This document shows positions 47,184 through 56,456 of a DNA stretch of 64,000 nucleotides, one piece after another (the first letter of the stretch is position 1; each line of letters begins with the position of its first letter). The translations under genes were made by a program, and so were the position numbers. The notes below the pieces were generated by a model. It saw nothing but the letters and a program-made list of their open reading frames with translations, was not told where the DNA came from and did no database searches. This stretch comes from Arenibacter troitsensis (lineage in GTDB: Bacteria > Bacteroidota > Bacteroidia > Flavobacteriales > Flavobacteriaceae). The stretch is taken from the NCBI RefSeq assembly GCF_900177645.1, contig NZ_FXAO01000010.1:1-64000 (forward strand), in the 5' to 3' direction.

Positions 47184-47609
47184 ATGAACAAAATTGAACA
47201 TTTAGGTATAGCGGTACATGATTTGGAGGCTTCCAATGCCTTGTTTGAAAAATTAATGGGGGTTCCCCATTATAAAATTGAGGAAGTAGCGTCAGAAGGG
47301 GTAAGAACCTCTTTTTTTAAAGCCGGTCCCAATAAGATAGAACTGTTGCAAGCCACTGATGACAATAGCCCCATAGCCAAATTTTTGGAGAAAAGGGGAG
47401 AGGGAATTCACCATATTGCCTTTGCGGTAGATGATATTGCGGCGGAAATAGAACGTTTGGTCCAGGAAGGGTTTACCGTTTTAGATACAACTCCCAAAAA
47501 GGGAGCGGATAACAAACTGGTGGCTTTTTTGTATCCCAAGGGCACCAACGGGGTGCTGATAGAGCTCTGTCAGGAAGCTCCGGCTCAAGGGGAAGAATTA
47601 CTACAGTAG
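47184..47609 (+). CDS. mce: Methylmalonyl-CoA epimerase
   Basis: 141 residues from the ATG at 47184 (MNKIEHLGIAVHDLEAS); another in-frame ATG three codons upstream is possible. It is a glyoxalase/VOC-fold protein with metal ligands expected in IEHLGIAV, GIHHIAFAVDD and the C-terminal GVLIELCQE. It interconverts the (2R) and (2S) epimers of methylmalonyl-CoA in propionate and branched-chain metabolism. It is a single gene just before a tRNA. Confidence 0.94.
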   Translation: MNKIEHLGIAVHDLEASNALFEKLMGVPHYKIEEVASEGVRTSFFKAGPNKIELLQATDDNSPIAKFLEKRGEGIHHIAFAVDDIAAEIERLVQEGFTVLDTTPKKGADNKLVAFLYPKGTNGVLIELCQEAPAQGEELLQ

Positions 47610-47662
47610 GGAGTTTAAAGGCGAAGTTGTTGCCTAAGCGCTAAATTATGCTTCCTAATTTG

Positions 47663-47694
47663 TTTGCAGTGTTAAAAAATAAGTAGTAATATTG
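47663..47694 (+). promoter_or_regulatory. Promoter of the CAU tRNA
   Basis: TTTG at 47663-47666 and TAATATTG at 47687-47694 (seven of eight positions of TANNTTTG, counting N as free) are 20 bases apart. A start near 47701 would leave a 65-base leader before the tRNA. Confidence 0.55.
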
Positions 47695-47765
47695 CATCCG
47701 CAAATTGCGGTTCCCGATTGCTTTTTCAAATAAGCGTATTTGAAGCTAGAGGCAAAAAAGGAAAT

Positions 47766-47839
47766 GGTCCTATAGCTCAGTTGGTTAGAGCACCTGACTC
47801 ATAATCAGGTGGTCCCTGGTTCGAGCCCAGGTGGGACCA
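47766..47839 (+). tRNA. tRNA with CAT anticodon (probably tRNA-Ile2, otherwise elongator tRNA-Met)
   Basis: Acceptor GGTCCTA pairs with TGGGACC. The D arm is normal, and the anticodon stem-loop CCTGA-CTCATAA-TCAGG gives anticodon CAT. The T arm is CCTGG-TTCGAGC-CCAGG and the discriminator is A. CCA is not encoded. The stem-loop context (GACTCATAATC) resembles Ile2 tRNAs whose C34 is changed to lysidine, but an elongator Met tRNA cannot be excluded without comparison with the other CAT tRNAs of the genome. Confidence 0.9.
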
Positions 47840-47850
47840 CTAGTAAAATC

Positions 47851-47878
47851 AAGCCTTCCCAGATGGGAGGGCTTTTTT
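47851..47878 (+). terminator. Intrinsic terminator after the CAU tRNA
   Basis: A 10-bp stem (47851-47860 with 47865-47874, one G-T pair) and the loop AGAT are followed by a T run to 47878. It lies 12 bases beyond the tRNA 3' end. Confidence 0.88.
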
Positions 47879-48394
47879 GATTGTATTGGGTACAACATAG
47901 GTACAACATGTTTAAAACAATTCATTTTTCGATTTTGAATGTTGAATAAGGATTTATATGATAACCTCATTAAAATCTTTCTATACTTGATCCAACCCAT
48001 CTTCTACTTTAATATTCAGGCTTCAATCTTTCTACAGTATTAATCGATTGGGATAAATTCAAAGAGTTAAAAATTTATATGGAGTTCAGTTCTATGTGTG
48101 AAGACAATAGATAGTGAACTATCAATAGGAACAATATGTGTTTTCATAAGGACTTAACCTCAAATCTCTTAAAACATATTATTACTATTGGCGCAATTTA
48201 GTTGGGAGATTTAAGGAGATTAACTTTACAATTACGCTGATTTCAGTAGTAATGTCCAATTCAGTTGAAACCTGAAATTGCACTGATATTATCGGCATAA
48301 ATGGTTCCTGACTTGGAATTTATAATGGCAATTTTGTCCCTGGAAAAATAATATATTCTCATTTTTTGATTAAAAAATCATTGGATTAACAAAA
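47879..48394. other. Gene-free stretch between tRNA and the glycan locus
   Basis: About 500 AT-rich bases with no convincing gene. The first 30 bases hold a direct repeat (listed separately). A 71-codon minus-strand frame here crosses the tRNA and is not a gene. The region may be decayed sequence at an insertion site downstream of the tRNA. Confidence 0.5.
47889..47909 (+). repeat. Direct repeat GGTACAACAT, 11 bp apart
   Basis: GGTACAACAT occurs at 47889-47898 and again at 47900-47909, one base between copies, so the period is one helical turn. It starts 50 bases past a tRNA 3' end. That position and phasing suit arm-type sites of a tyrosine integrase or other paired protein sites; no integrase gene is in the window. 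Confidence 0.5.
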
Positions 48395-48446
48395 TTAATC
48401 CACATCTAATCCTACCCTAATCCAAAATTAACCCTCAAACTAACCT
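48383..48446 (+). promoter_or_regulatory. Phased YTAAYCC repeat array, probable operator of the glycan locus
   Basis: TTAATCC (48395-48401), CTAATCC (48406-48412), CTAATCC (48417-48423), TTAACCC (48428-48434) and CTAACCT (48440-48446) repeat at 11, 11, 11 and 12 bases. One inverted copy (GGATTAA) is at 48383-48389. One-turn phasing on the same face is what a protein binding cooperatively as a string would need. The array ends 90 bases before the first gene of the locus. The locus's own winged-helix regulator is the obvious candidate ligand. Confidence 0.65.
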
Positions 48447-48535
48447 TACCCGGATATATTTACGGAAAATTAAATTTTTGAAAATACGATGTTGTATTAC
48501 AAAAATTAAAATGATTGCCAAACCTTAATGATTAA

Positions 48536-49609
48536 ATGAAAAATATGAAAAGAAAATGGAATTTATTATTCGCCCTGTATTGTTGTTCGCTTGTTTTTCA
48601 TTCCTGCGAGGATGAAGTTAACACAGAACCAAGGGAAATTAGTATGAATTGTCTTGACACCAATTTGGAAACCATGGAGTCACTTTTAGAAAACGCAATT
48701 ATAGGTGATGAAGACGGAAGTTACCCAGAAGAAAATGCCATTGCACTTCAACAAGAAATTGAAAAACTTCAGTTTGGGTATTCAAAAGGACTGGCTGGCC
48801 AATTTACATTACAATTTGAAGCCGATAATTATTGTATACAAGCTGAGAAGGCAATCGCGGAGTTCGAAAATTCACTTCAATTTACTTTACCCCCTGGTGA
48901 ACCTGCAGAACTTATAGTATTTGGTATTGATGGTAAAGGACGTGTTGAGTTTGGGGCCGACCCGGCATTTGGAGGAGACGATGCTTTTTCTGTAGAGGCA
49001 TGGCTGAAATATGATAAAGGATTTTTTGAAAGTGGTATAGGTGATTTTATAGCAACTTTTGATGGTAGTACCCAGCCGATAGAAGGTTGGATGATCAATT
49101 TTTTGGGTGACAACTTACGTGCTACAATTGGAATGGGCCCACAAGAGTCACGGGTATTGGAATTTGGAAGTAAGTACCCACAAAATTATGGGGAATGGAA
49201 TCACCTTGTGATGGTTTATGATGCCAGTTTAGCGGAAGGCCAGCTTAAGATGTATTTAAATGGAGACCTTTTCTTTAGCAAAACTAACGACATTTTTAAT
49301 GGTGCCGGTGAACTACAATCGTACCAGCCAAATACCAAGAACTATAATATGTGGGCCTTTCAGGAACCTACAGACCGAGGTAGGACTATGACTGGTTATA
49401 TTAAAAAATTTCGCTTTTGGAATACAGCAAAATCATTGGAAGATATCAAAGTACTTATGAATTCGGATGTATCAGGTTCTGAAACGGATTTGGAGTGTGC
49501 ATGGGATTTCACTCAAGTGCCCGAAGACGATCAAAATATATTGGACAAAACAGGAAATCACACCGCAAAGATTGTGGGTAGCTATAAATGGATGCCACTA
49601 AATGACTAA
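48536..49609 (+). CDS. LamG/concanavalin-like surface lipoprotein, probable glycan-binding protein
   Basis: 357 residues with lipobox VFHSC (Cys24), a helical segment (about 40-110), then a LamG/concanavalin-like beta-sandwich (AFSVEAWLKYD, GEWNHLVMVYDAS, GQLKMYLNGDLFFSK, GYIKKFRFWNTAKS). There are no obvious catalytic residues. In Bacteroidota glycan loci such lipoproteins next to SusC/SusD bind the target glycan on the cell surface. It is the first gene of the run and sits directly behind the proposed operator; susC follows after 30 bases. Binding target unknown. Confidence 0.85.
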   Translation: MKNMKRKWNLLFALYCCSLVFHSCEDEVNTEPREISMNCLDTNLETMESLLENAIIGDEDGSYPEENAIALQQEIEKLQFGYSKGLAGQFTLQFEADNYCIQAEKAIAEFENSLQFTLPPGEPAELIVFGIDGKGRVEFGADPAFGGDDAFSVEAWLKYDKGFFESGIGDFIATFDGSTQPIEGWMINFLGDNLRATIGMGPQESRVLEFGSKYPQNYGEWNHLVMVYDASLAEGQLKMYLNGDLFFSKTNDIFNGAGELQSYQPNTKNYNMWAFQEPTDRGRTMTGYIKKFRFWNTAKSLEDIKVLMNSDVSGSETDLECAWDFTQVPEDDQNILDKTGNHTAKIVGSYKWMPLND

Positions 49610-49639
49610 CCCTTACGAATATTAAACGTGAATTTAATT

Positions 49640-52600
49640 ATGAAAAAAAATAAGAATTACACAACACAATTGATGTTGGTGGTGACAGTAACAATTTTAT
49701 TAATGTTCACAGGACAACTCCGGTCACAAAATCAGAATACCGAGGTTCAAGTAACTGGATTGGTGGAGGACCAAGAGGGATTTCCCATTCCAGGTGCAAA
49801 TGTTGTTATTGAGAACATTCGAAAAGGGGTAGTGACTGATTTTGATGGGAAATTCAGTATTAGCGTTCCGAAGGGAAATGTACTTTCAATTTCTTTTATT
49901 GGGATGGTCACCCAAAAGAGGGTCATCACAGAAGAGACTTACTTGTCAATTGTTATGCAAAATGATGAAGAGGTATTGGAAAATGTAGTGGTTATAGGAT
50001 ATGGTTCTGTAGAAAAAAAGGATCTAACAGGTTCTATAGAAACTATATCTTCCAGTGATTTGGTGAGAGTAAACAATACCAATGTTACAGAGACTTTGAA
50101 TGGTAAAGTAAGTGGTGTTTTGGTTACCAAGTCCTCCAATAGGCCAGGTGCTGATATGAGCATTCAAATAAGGGGGATGAACTCTATCAATTCTTCCAAT
50201 GAACCCTTATATGTGGTAGATGGAATACCTTCATATTCTGGTCTTAAATACTTAAGCCCCAACGATATTCAATCAATTGATGTATTAAAGGATGCCTCCT
50301 CAACAGCTATTTATGGTTCTCGTGGCGCCAATGGGGTCGTAATTGTCACTACCAAAGGAGCTAATAAAAAGAAAGGATTATCAATAGAGTATAGTGGTTC
50401 CGTCGGGATAAAAACCCCTACGCGTATCCCAGATATGTTGGGAAATAAAGGCAACGGATTGGAATATGTGGATTATAGGATTGCTTTGTGGAAAAAGAAA
50501 TATGGAGATGCTTCTTTATCTAGGTCAGACTTTTTAACTGAAGACGAAAAAAGACGTATACGAAATGGCGAATATTATGATTGGCTGCGTGAGGTTTCTG
50601 ATAATAGTTTAGTTACAAACCATAGTATTTATTCAAGTGGCGGAAATGAGAATTCTTCCTATTCGTTTGGTTTAGGATATTTAAAGGATGAAGGAATGGT
50701 AGGAAAAGAAGGCTTTGATCGAATTACAGCAAATATTGGATTGGAACACCGGTTTTCAGATAAAATTACGACAGGATTAACTTCTTATATTTCGAATAAT
50801 AATACCAACCATGGGGCGGCGGAGACCTTAATAAACGCCTACTTTCTTCCCCCAATTGTTAGTCCGTACGATGAAAATGGTGAATATGCCTTCATAGTTC
50901 AACCTACATCCAGTAAAATAAATCCTTTTATTCAGAATGAGAATAACATCCGGGAAACGGAGGCTTTTTTTGCCAATTTTTCCGGATTCGTGGAAATTAA
51001 GCCCATGAAAGGTCTTTCCTTAAAATCCCAGTTAGCTTACCAGTTTGATACGGATCTTTTTGGGGAATGGATTGGGACTTTTACCCAGCAAAAAAGTGGT
51101 GTCAATGAAAGTGAGGCCTATCGCAGAGAAGCTAGAAATAGGAATTTAGTTTGGGATAACATTCTTACCTACAAAAAGGAATTTTTTAAGGATCATCGTT
51201 TGGATGTTATTGGCTTGTTCAGTATTCAAAAAGATACTCACCAAGGATCTGCAATGAGAGGTGATGGATTACCTTATGACTCTGATTGGCACGCTATTCA
51301 AACTGCCGATGAGATTCGTGATGTGAGTAGTTATTACTGGGAATCAGCACTTAATTCATATATGCTTCGAGCCAATTACTCTATGTGGGATAAGTATATT
51401 TTGACCTTTACTGGGCGCTATGATGGAACCTCGCGTCTTAAAGAAGGAAATCAGTGGGGCTTTATGCCTTCTCTGGCATTTGGATGGCAAATCAAAAATG
51501 AGAGGTTTTTGAAGGATTTTGACGCCATAAATTCTTTAAAACTACGTATCAGTTATGGAAGGAGCGGCAACAATAACATTGGACATGATATAACTTGGAC
51601 CAAATTAGATCTCTCCCGATATACCTTCGGAGATAGCGGTACTAACGGATTTGGACTTGGTGGGGCAAAAGGCAATGACGATCTGAAATGGGAAATGACA
51701 TCTGAACATAATATTGGTTTGGATTTTGGATTTTTTAATAACCGAATTTCCGGAAGCATCGATGTCTATAGCCGCACAACCAATGATTTAATTTTTAACA
51801 AGGCCGTTGGTTCAGTAAACGGGTTTAATTCTATTTATGAAAATATTGGGACCACTACTAACAAAGGAATAGAGATAGGACTAAATACAGTTAATATTTC
51901 TAATCAGGATTTTTATTGGAAAAGTAAATTTTCATTTTCCTTGAATAGGAATAAAATAAAGGATCTGTATGGGGACAAAAAGGATGATTTGGGCAACCGA
52001 TGGTTTATAGGCCAACCTATAAATGTAATCTACGATTTAAAACAAATCGGAATATGGCAGGAATCTGAGGCGGAAGAGGCCGCCTTATATGGTCAGAGCG
52101 TTGGGCATATTAAGGTAGAAGACGTAAATGGTGATTATAACTTGGACCAACAAGACTATCAAATCGTAGGATCACCCAACCCGGATTGGATGGCTGGTAT
52201 GGTAAATACGTTTTCTTATAAAAATATTGATTTATCGTTTGATATGTACGCACGGATCGGAGGTCTGTATAATGATAGTTTTGCCTATACCTTCACGGCC
52301 TGGGATAACGAGCATTGGAACAAGGCCGATGTTAATTATTGGACCCCTGATAATCAAAGTAACGACTATCAAGAAGTGGGAGCCCAATCATACAACACAC
52401 AAGTATTAGGTCAGGTTTCAGGGACATTTGTAAAGATTCAGAACATAACATTGGGATATTCCTTAAATGATAAAATGAATAAATTTTTAGGGCTTAATAA
52501 TTCTAGGATTTATGGATCTGTACAAAACCCTTTTACCTTTTCGGACTACATAGGTTCGGATCCCGAAATAATAGGGGAAGATTTAAATACCCAGCTTTCA

Positions 52601-52645
52601 TTGTTTCCAATGACTTTTACTCTTGGTGTTAACCTAAACTTTTAA
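49640..52645 (+). CDS. SusC-like TonB-dependent glycan transporter
   Basis: The ATG at 49640 is preferred over the GTG at 49628; the product has 1001 residues. After a signal peptide come a carboxypeptidase-like domain (VTGLVEDQEGFPIPGANVVI) and the SusC plug (VIGYGSVEKKDLTGSI, IQIRGMNSINSSNEPLYVVD, LKDASSTAIYGSRGANGVV, each a family hallmark). The barrel ends in FPMTFTLGVNLNF. It imports oligosaccharide through the outer membrane with SusD as a lid, powered by TonB. susD follows after 12 bases. Confidence 0.96.
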   Translation: MKKNKNYTTQLMLVVTVTILLMFTGQLRSQNQNTEVQVTGLVEDQEGFPIPGANVVIENIRKGVVTDFDGKFSISVPKGNVLSISFIGMVTQKRVITEETYLSIVMQNDEEVLENVVVIGYGSVEKKDLTGSIETISSSDLVRVNNTNVTETLNGKVSGVLVTKSSNRPGADMSIQIRGMNSINSSNEPLYVVDGIPSYSGLKYLSPNDIQSIDVLKDASSTAIYGSRGANGVVIVTTKGANKKKGLSIEYSGSVGIKTPTRIPDMLGNKGNGLEYVDYRIALWKKKYGDASLSRSDFLTEDEKRRIRNGEYYDWLREVSDNSLVTNHSIYSSGGNENSSYSFGLGYLKDEGMVGKEGFDRITANIGLEHRFSDKITTGLTSYISNNNTNHGAAETLINAYFLPPIVSPYDENGEYAFIVQPTSSKINPFIQNENNIRETEAFFANFSGFVEIKPMKGLSLKSQLAYQFDTDLFGEWIGTFTQQKSGVNESEAYRREARNRNLVWDNILTYKKEFFKDHRLDVIGLFSIQKDTHQGSAMRGDGLPYDSDWHAIQTADEIRDVSSYYWESALNSYMLRANYSMWDKYILTFTGRYDGTSRLKEGNQWGFMPSLAFGWQIKNERFLKDFDAINSLKLRISYGRSGNNNIGHDITWTKLDLSRYTFGDSGTNGFGLGGAKGNDDLKWEMTSEHNIGLDFGFFNNRISGSIDVYSRTTNDLIFNKAVGSVNGFNSIYENIGTTTNKGIEIGLNTVNISNQDFYWKSKFSFSLNRNKIKDLYGDKKDDLGNRWFIGQPINVIYDLKQIGIWQESEAEEAALYGQSVGHIKVEDVNGDYNLDQQDYQIVGSPNPDWMAGMVNTFSYKNIDLSFDMYARIGGLYNDSFAYTFTAWDNEHWNKADVNYWTPDNQSNDYQEVGAQSYNTQVLGQVSGTFVKIQNITLGYSLNDKMNKFLGLNNSRIYGSVQNPFTFSDYIGSDPEIIGEDLNTQLSLFPMTFTLGVNLNF

Positions 52646-52657
52646 TCGAATTCAGAT

Positions 52658-54307
52658 ATGATAAAAAATATAAGTCAACTCGTTTTTCTAACAGTATCGG
52701 TATTTTTCTTGGTCAATTGTTCCGATAATTTGGATATTGACAATCCTTCGGCCATAACAGATGATTTTTACAACACCAAATCGGGCCAGGAAAAACTTTT
52801 GGTAGATATGTATTCCAAATATCGTTCTGTATTCAATACAGGCGAACTTCAATATTACGGCACTGATCTTTACATGGCCATTACGGAAAGTCCCAATGAA
52901 AGAATGTTCAATGGATACGATCCCTCTTTTAACTCTACTGCAGGAGTAGTTGGGCCATATTGGAACAATTTATTTAAGATTGTTCAGGAGGCTAATATTT
53001 TACTTTCCCGAACCAGTTTAGATACTGAGGGAATGACCTTGGAAGAATTTAATGAAATAACGGGACAAGGCAGGATTTTAAGGGCATTGGCCTATTATTA
53101 TTTGGTGGAGACCTTTGGACCGGTGCCTCTATATACTACTGAGCAGACCACTGTAATAACAGAGGTGGAAAGGACTTCCGAAGCCGAAGTATATAGTTTT
53201 ATGGTGAATGAGCTTTCCGAAGTGGTTGATTTGCTTTCTTGGGAGGTAGAGGAACCTGGAAGGCTTGGTAGAGCTGCGGCTATTCAGTTATTGGGGAAAG
53301 TTTATTTGACCCGTGCCTATAAGCCTTTTGCCAATCCCTTGGATTTTGAACTTGCTGCCGAGCAATTGGATCGAATTATTGATGATCCAGAATCTCCTTA
53401 TGAGTTGTTGGATTCCTATACTAGTGTCTATGACGAAAACAATCAGAACAATTCTGAGGTGATATGGGCCATACAATATGGGATGGATAGAAATTATATT
53501 GGTGGAGGTAACCCACAACAATCGCTATTTGGATTTAATATCGTAGCACTTGAGCCGGATTTATTTGACCGAGTACAGTCCGATTATAGCGCAATGAGTC
53601 GTGGCTATTGGATAAACCCTAGGGTGCATGAATTATTTGAGAACCCTTATGTTGATTCCCGTTATGATGCCACTTTTCAAAGGGAGTTTTACGTGAATAA
53701 TCCAAATAGTGATGATTTTGGCAAATTAGGTATCTATTTCCCTCGCTGGAATGATGATTCCGGGAACACTAATGACGCTATAAACTATTATGCTTTCAAA
53801 GAAGATGGTGATTACAAATGGTACCCTCAGTCCACAGCATTACCGATTCTTACTACAGCTTTGGATAGGATGCCGATCATAAAAAAGTTTAAGGATACTC
53901 AAATTGATTGGGGTGGCCCGGGTTCCAGGGAAGATGTAATCTTTAGGTTGTCGGACACTTATTTATTAAGCTCCGAAGCTAATTTGGGAGCAGGAAATTT
54001 TGATATGGCCCTTAACCGGATCAATACTTTAAGAAGACGGGCTGCTGTAACACCTTCGGAAAGGGACAACATGGAAGTATCAACGGTAGATCTGGATTTT
54101 ATATTGGATGAACGAGCTAGGGAATTACTAGGAGAGCATGATCGTTGGTTCGATCTTAAACGTACCGGTAAATTGATAGATAGGGCTAAAGAATACAATA
54201 TTTTCGTTACTAAATATAACAATATTGGTAATATGCACCTTCTGCGTCCTATTCCACAAGATGAGATTAATAAAGTAGATGGACTTACTCAAAATACAGG
54301 ATACTAA
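52658..54307 (+). CDS. SusD/RagB-like glycan-binding lipoprotein
   Basis: 549 residues, lipobox FLVNC (Cys21). It has the SusD features NIDNPSAITDDFYNT-like N terminus, ARALAYYYLVETFGPVPL-like TPR segment (ILRALAYYYLVETFGPVPL), and a C-terminal DERARELLGEHDRWFDLKRTGKL region. It caps the SusC pore and selects the oligosaccharide. It lies between susC and the GxGYxYP gene, with gaps of 12 and 19 bases. Confidence 0.95.
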   Translation: MIKNISQLVFLTVSVFFLVNCSDNLDIDNPSAITDDFYNTKSGQEKLLVDMYSKYRSVFNTGELQYYGTDLYMAITESPNERMFNGYDPSFNSTAGVVGPYWNNLFKIVQEANILLSRTSLDTEGMTLEEFNEITGQGRILRALAYYYLVETFGPVPLYTTEQTTVITEVERTSEAEVYSFMVNELSEVVDLLSWEVEEPGRLGRAAAIQLLGKVYLTRAYKPFANPLDFELAAEQLDRIIDDPESPYELLDSYTSVYDENNQNNSEVIWAIQYGMDRNYIGGGNPQQSLFGFNIVALEPDLFDRVQSDYSAMSRGYWINPRVHELFENPYVDSRYDATFQREFYVNNPNSDDFGKLGIYFPRWNDDSGNTNDAINYYAFKEDGDYKWYPQSTALPILTTALDRMPIIKKFKDTQIDWGGPGSREDVIFRLSDTYLLSSEANLGAGNFDMALNRINTLRRRAAVTPSERDNMEVSTVDLDFILDERARELLGEHDRWFDLKRTGKLIDRAKEYNIFVTKYNNIGNMHLLRPIPQDEINKVDGLTQNTGY

Positions 54308-54326
54308 TTGATATAAGACATAAAAA

Positions 54327-56231
54327 ATGAAAAATACAATGAACAATATATTGATATTCTTATTCATGACAACCTTATCATTCACAGGTTGCGATAATTA
54401 TGAATCACCTAACCCCATGGACTATCAGAATGAAGAGGAAGAGGCTAGCCTTTATCTGGAGCAATATGACCCATTTAAAGATGAGGGACAATACTGGCAC
54501 CCAGAAATGCGCGTTAAACCCAAAAAATATTGGAATTGCGTAGAAGTAATCCCAGTTGGAAGTAGAAATGAACTGGGACAGACGGAAAAAATAAGGGGTT
54601 TGCAATACCATTTATTATGTCAATCCTTGGCAGGCTTGACAAATAGGGCTGTAGAGCAAGGAAAAAGTGAAGTGGGGGTATGGTTACATGACCACAGTGG
54701 AAAGGAATCCTATAAAGTATCCAAACAGGCCTTGGAAAATATGGGAATCAAAGAGCAAGGCATGCAAAGTGGTCTTGAATTGGCTCGTAATGATTATGGT
54801 CCGGATAATGGAGTAGCATTGCAATTGAAGGATTTATTCGACGGATATGTTCTAACCGATGTGGAAAACAACCCTGAAAGCAATATTGTAGCCTCTATAG
54901 CTTCCCATGTCCACAATTCCATCATAGTGGATGTAAGGGACAAGGAATATTATGAAGAAGCAGGTTATGAAATGACCTATGACGCCACCACTAAAACAAC
55001 CCAAGATGCATGGAATGAATTCAAGGATAAATGCAACAACAAAGCATTGGTAGTTATGCCTGTACAAACAGGAGAATTACGGGAATTTGCCATAAAAAAC
55101 AATTTGTTCGTAATCAACTTAAATAAAGAATTCAATAATCCGTCCGCGGGTCAGAATGTGGCACTATTCGAAGAAGTATTGAATTGGCTGGAGCCAAATT
55201 CACCCGTGTATGGTTGGGAGCAAGGAGTGGGAGAGGATCAGTTTGTAGACAAGGTATCCCAAAGTGGTAATATCATGGTTCCCTCAGACTGGTCGTACAA
55301 TACGAGTTTAACATCGATTTTATATAAAGAACGTCAAGCTGGAATGGCTAAGGTATTGAATCCACAATTTATAGATTTTGAGGAGGAAGGTAAGAAGTAT
55401 GTTTCCTATTATCTGTCTGATGGCGACAACATTCAATGGATGATGAATGGATTTGATGGGTCTGATTATTATACCCATCCTGAGGCAAATGATATGAAAA
55501 TGTCGTTTGGTCTGCCGGTAGATAATCTTTCCATGATGGCACCTGCCATGATGCAGTCTCTTTTTGAAGGGCAAGCATCAAAAACATCATTGGTGCAAAC
55601 CTTTGGGGGCGGTTATACATATGCCGACAACCTTGGTGAATCGGCAAATAGGTTAGAGAATCTTAAATACATATCGGAAGCTACGGCTTCCCATATGCGT
55701 CAACATCGGGTTAAAGTACTGGCTTTGATTGCAAAAGACGTACGGTCTACACAGTCGAAGGAGGCCTACCAGGCCTATGTGGATGCCAACGATCAATTGG
55801 AAGGTATTATAGCCGTACAATATTCTCCATATGCCGGGGGAGAGGGTGATATTATTTGGGTGAAAAATAGTAAGGGGTATGATATTCCTGTAGTTACCGT
55901 TAAATATTCCTTATGGAATTTTGGAGACCACAACAATGAGCGAGAAGGAACTCCTACATATATAGCCAATAAATTAAATTCTGAAACGTCTGATAACCCA
56001 TTTAGCCTAGTGTCAGTTCACGCCTGGAGCAAGTTTACGGACATCGGGGATTCCCTCGATGAATTAAGCGAGAATTCCGGGAGTAATATAGTGGGAGCAG
56101 GAGCAGCAAAACTCAATGCGGATAAGCTAGATGAAAACTTTAAGGTCGTTAACGTGGAGGAATTAATTTGGCGTATAAGAATGCATTACAGGCCTGAACA
56201 AACCACTAAATGGTTAAAAGAAGTATTTTAA
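54327..56231 (+). CDS. GxGYxYP-family lipoprotein, putative glycoside hydrolase
   Basis: 634 residues with lipobox LSFTGC (Cys22). The N-terminal part has the family segment SLAGLTNRAVEQGKSEVGVW. The C-terminal domain holds YYLSDGDNIQWMMNGF and the name motif at 427-433, here GGGYTYA, so the final Pro is replaced by Ala. The family is thought to act on carbohydrate but, to my knowledge, lacks a settled activity. It is the last gene before an intrinsic terminator and is joined to susC/susD. A role on the same mannose-containing glycan is likely. Confidence 0.8.
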   Translation: MKNTMNNILIFLFMTTLSFTGCDNYESPNPMDYQNEEEEASLYLEQYDPFKDEGQYWHPEMRVKPKKYWNCVEVIPVGSRNELGQTEKIRGLQYHLLCQSLAGLTNRAVEQGKSEVGVWLHDHSGKESYKVSKQALENMGIKEQGMQSGLELARNDYGPDNGVALQLKDLFDGYVLTDVENNPESNIVASIASHVHNSIIVDVRDKEYYEEAGYEMTYDATTKTTQDAWNEFKDKCNNKALVVMPVQTGELREFAIKNNLFVINLNKEFNNPSAGQNVALFEEVLNWLEPNSPVYGWEQGVGEDQFVDKVSQSGNIMVPSDWSYNTSLTSILYKERQAGMAKVLNPQFIDFEEEGKKYVSYYLSDGDNIQWMMNGFDGSDYYTHPEANDMKMSFGLPVDNLSMMAPAMMQSLFEGQASKTSLVQTFGGGYTYADNLGESANRLENLKYISEATASHMRQHRVKVLALIAKDVRSTQSKEAYQAYVDANDQLEGIIAVQYSPYAGGEGDIIWVKNSKGYDIPVVTVKYSLWNFGDHNNEREGTPTYIANKLNSETSDNPFSLVSVHAWSKFTDIGDSLDELSENSGSNIVGAGAAKLNADKLDENFKVVNVEELIWRIRMHYRPEQTTKWLKEVF

Positions 56232-56358
56232 ACTGTTATCTGATATGCAAGAAGGATTCTATATTTCTTCATTATGCCATTCGTTAATGGGGTAGAATCC
56301 CTTAGTATGTGAGAAGCAATAAAGTAATAGAGTTGAGTTAATAGTTAGTTAAGTTGAG

Positions 56359-56391
56359 GGGCAAAGAATGGTCTATTCTTTGCCCTTTTTT
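56359..56391 (+). terminator. Intrinsic terminator inside the glycan locus
   Basis: A perfect 11-bp stem (GGGCAAAGAAT at 56359-56369 with 56375-56385) and a 5-base loop are followed by six T residues. It lies 128 bases after the GxGYxYP stop and 66 bases before the GH92 start. It should cut or attenuate transcription between the two. Confidence 0.88.
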
Positions 56392-56456
56392 AAGTATCAC
56401 AGTAGAATATATTTTGACTCGGACGCATCAACAAAGGATAATAAAAACAGAAAATT

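Noticed and set aside
47785-48000. Minus-strand 71-codon frame after the CAU tRNA, containing WARTRDHLIMSQ
   Set aside because: It runs through the tRNA and its terminator; the peptide is the well-known false translation of tRNA sequence.
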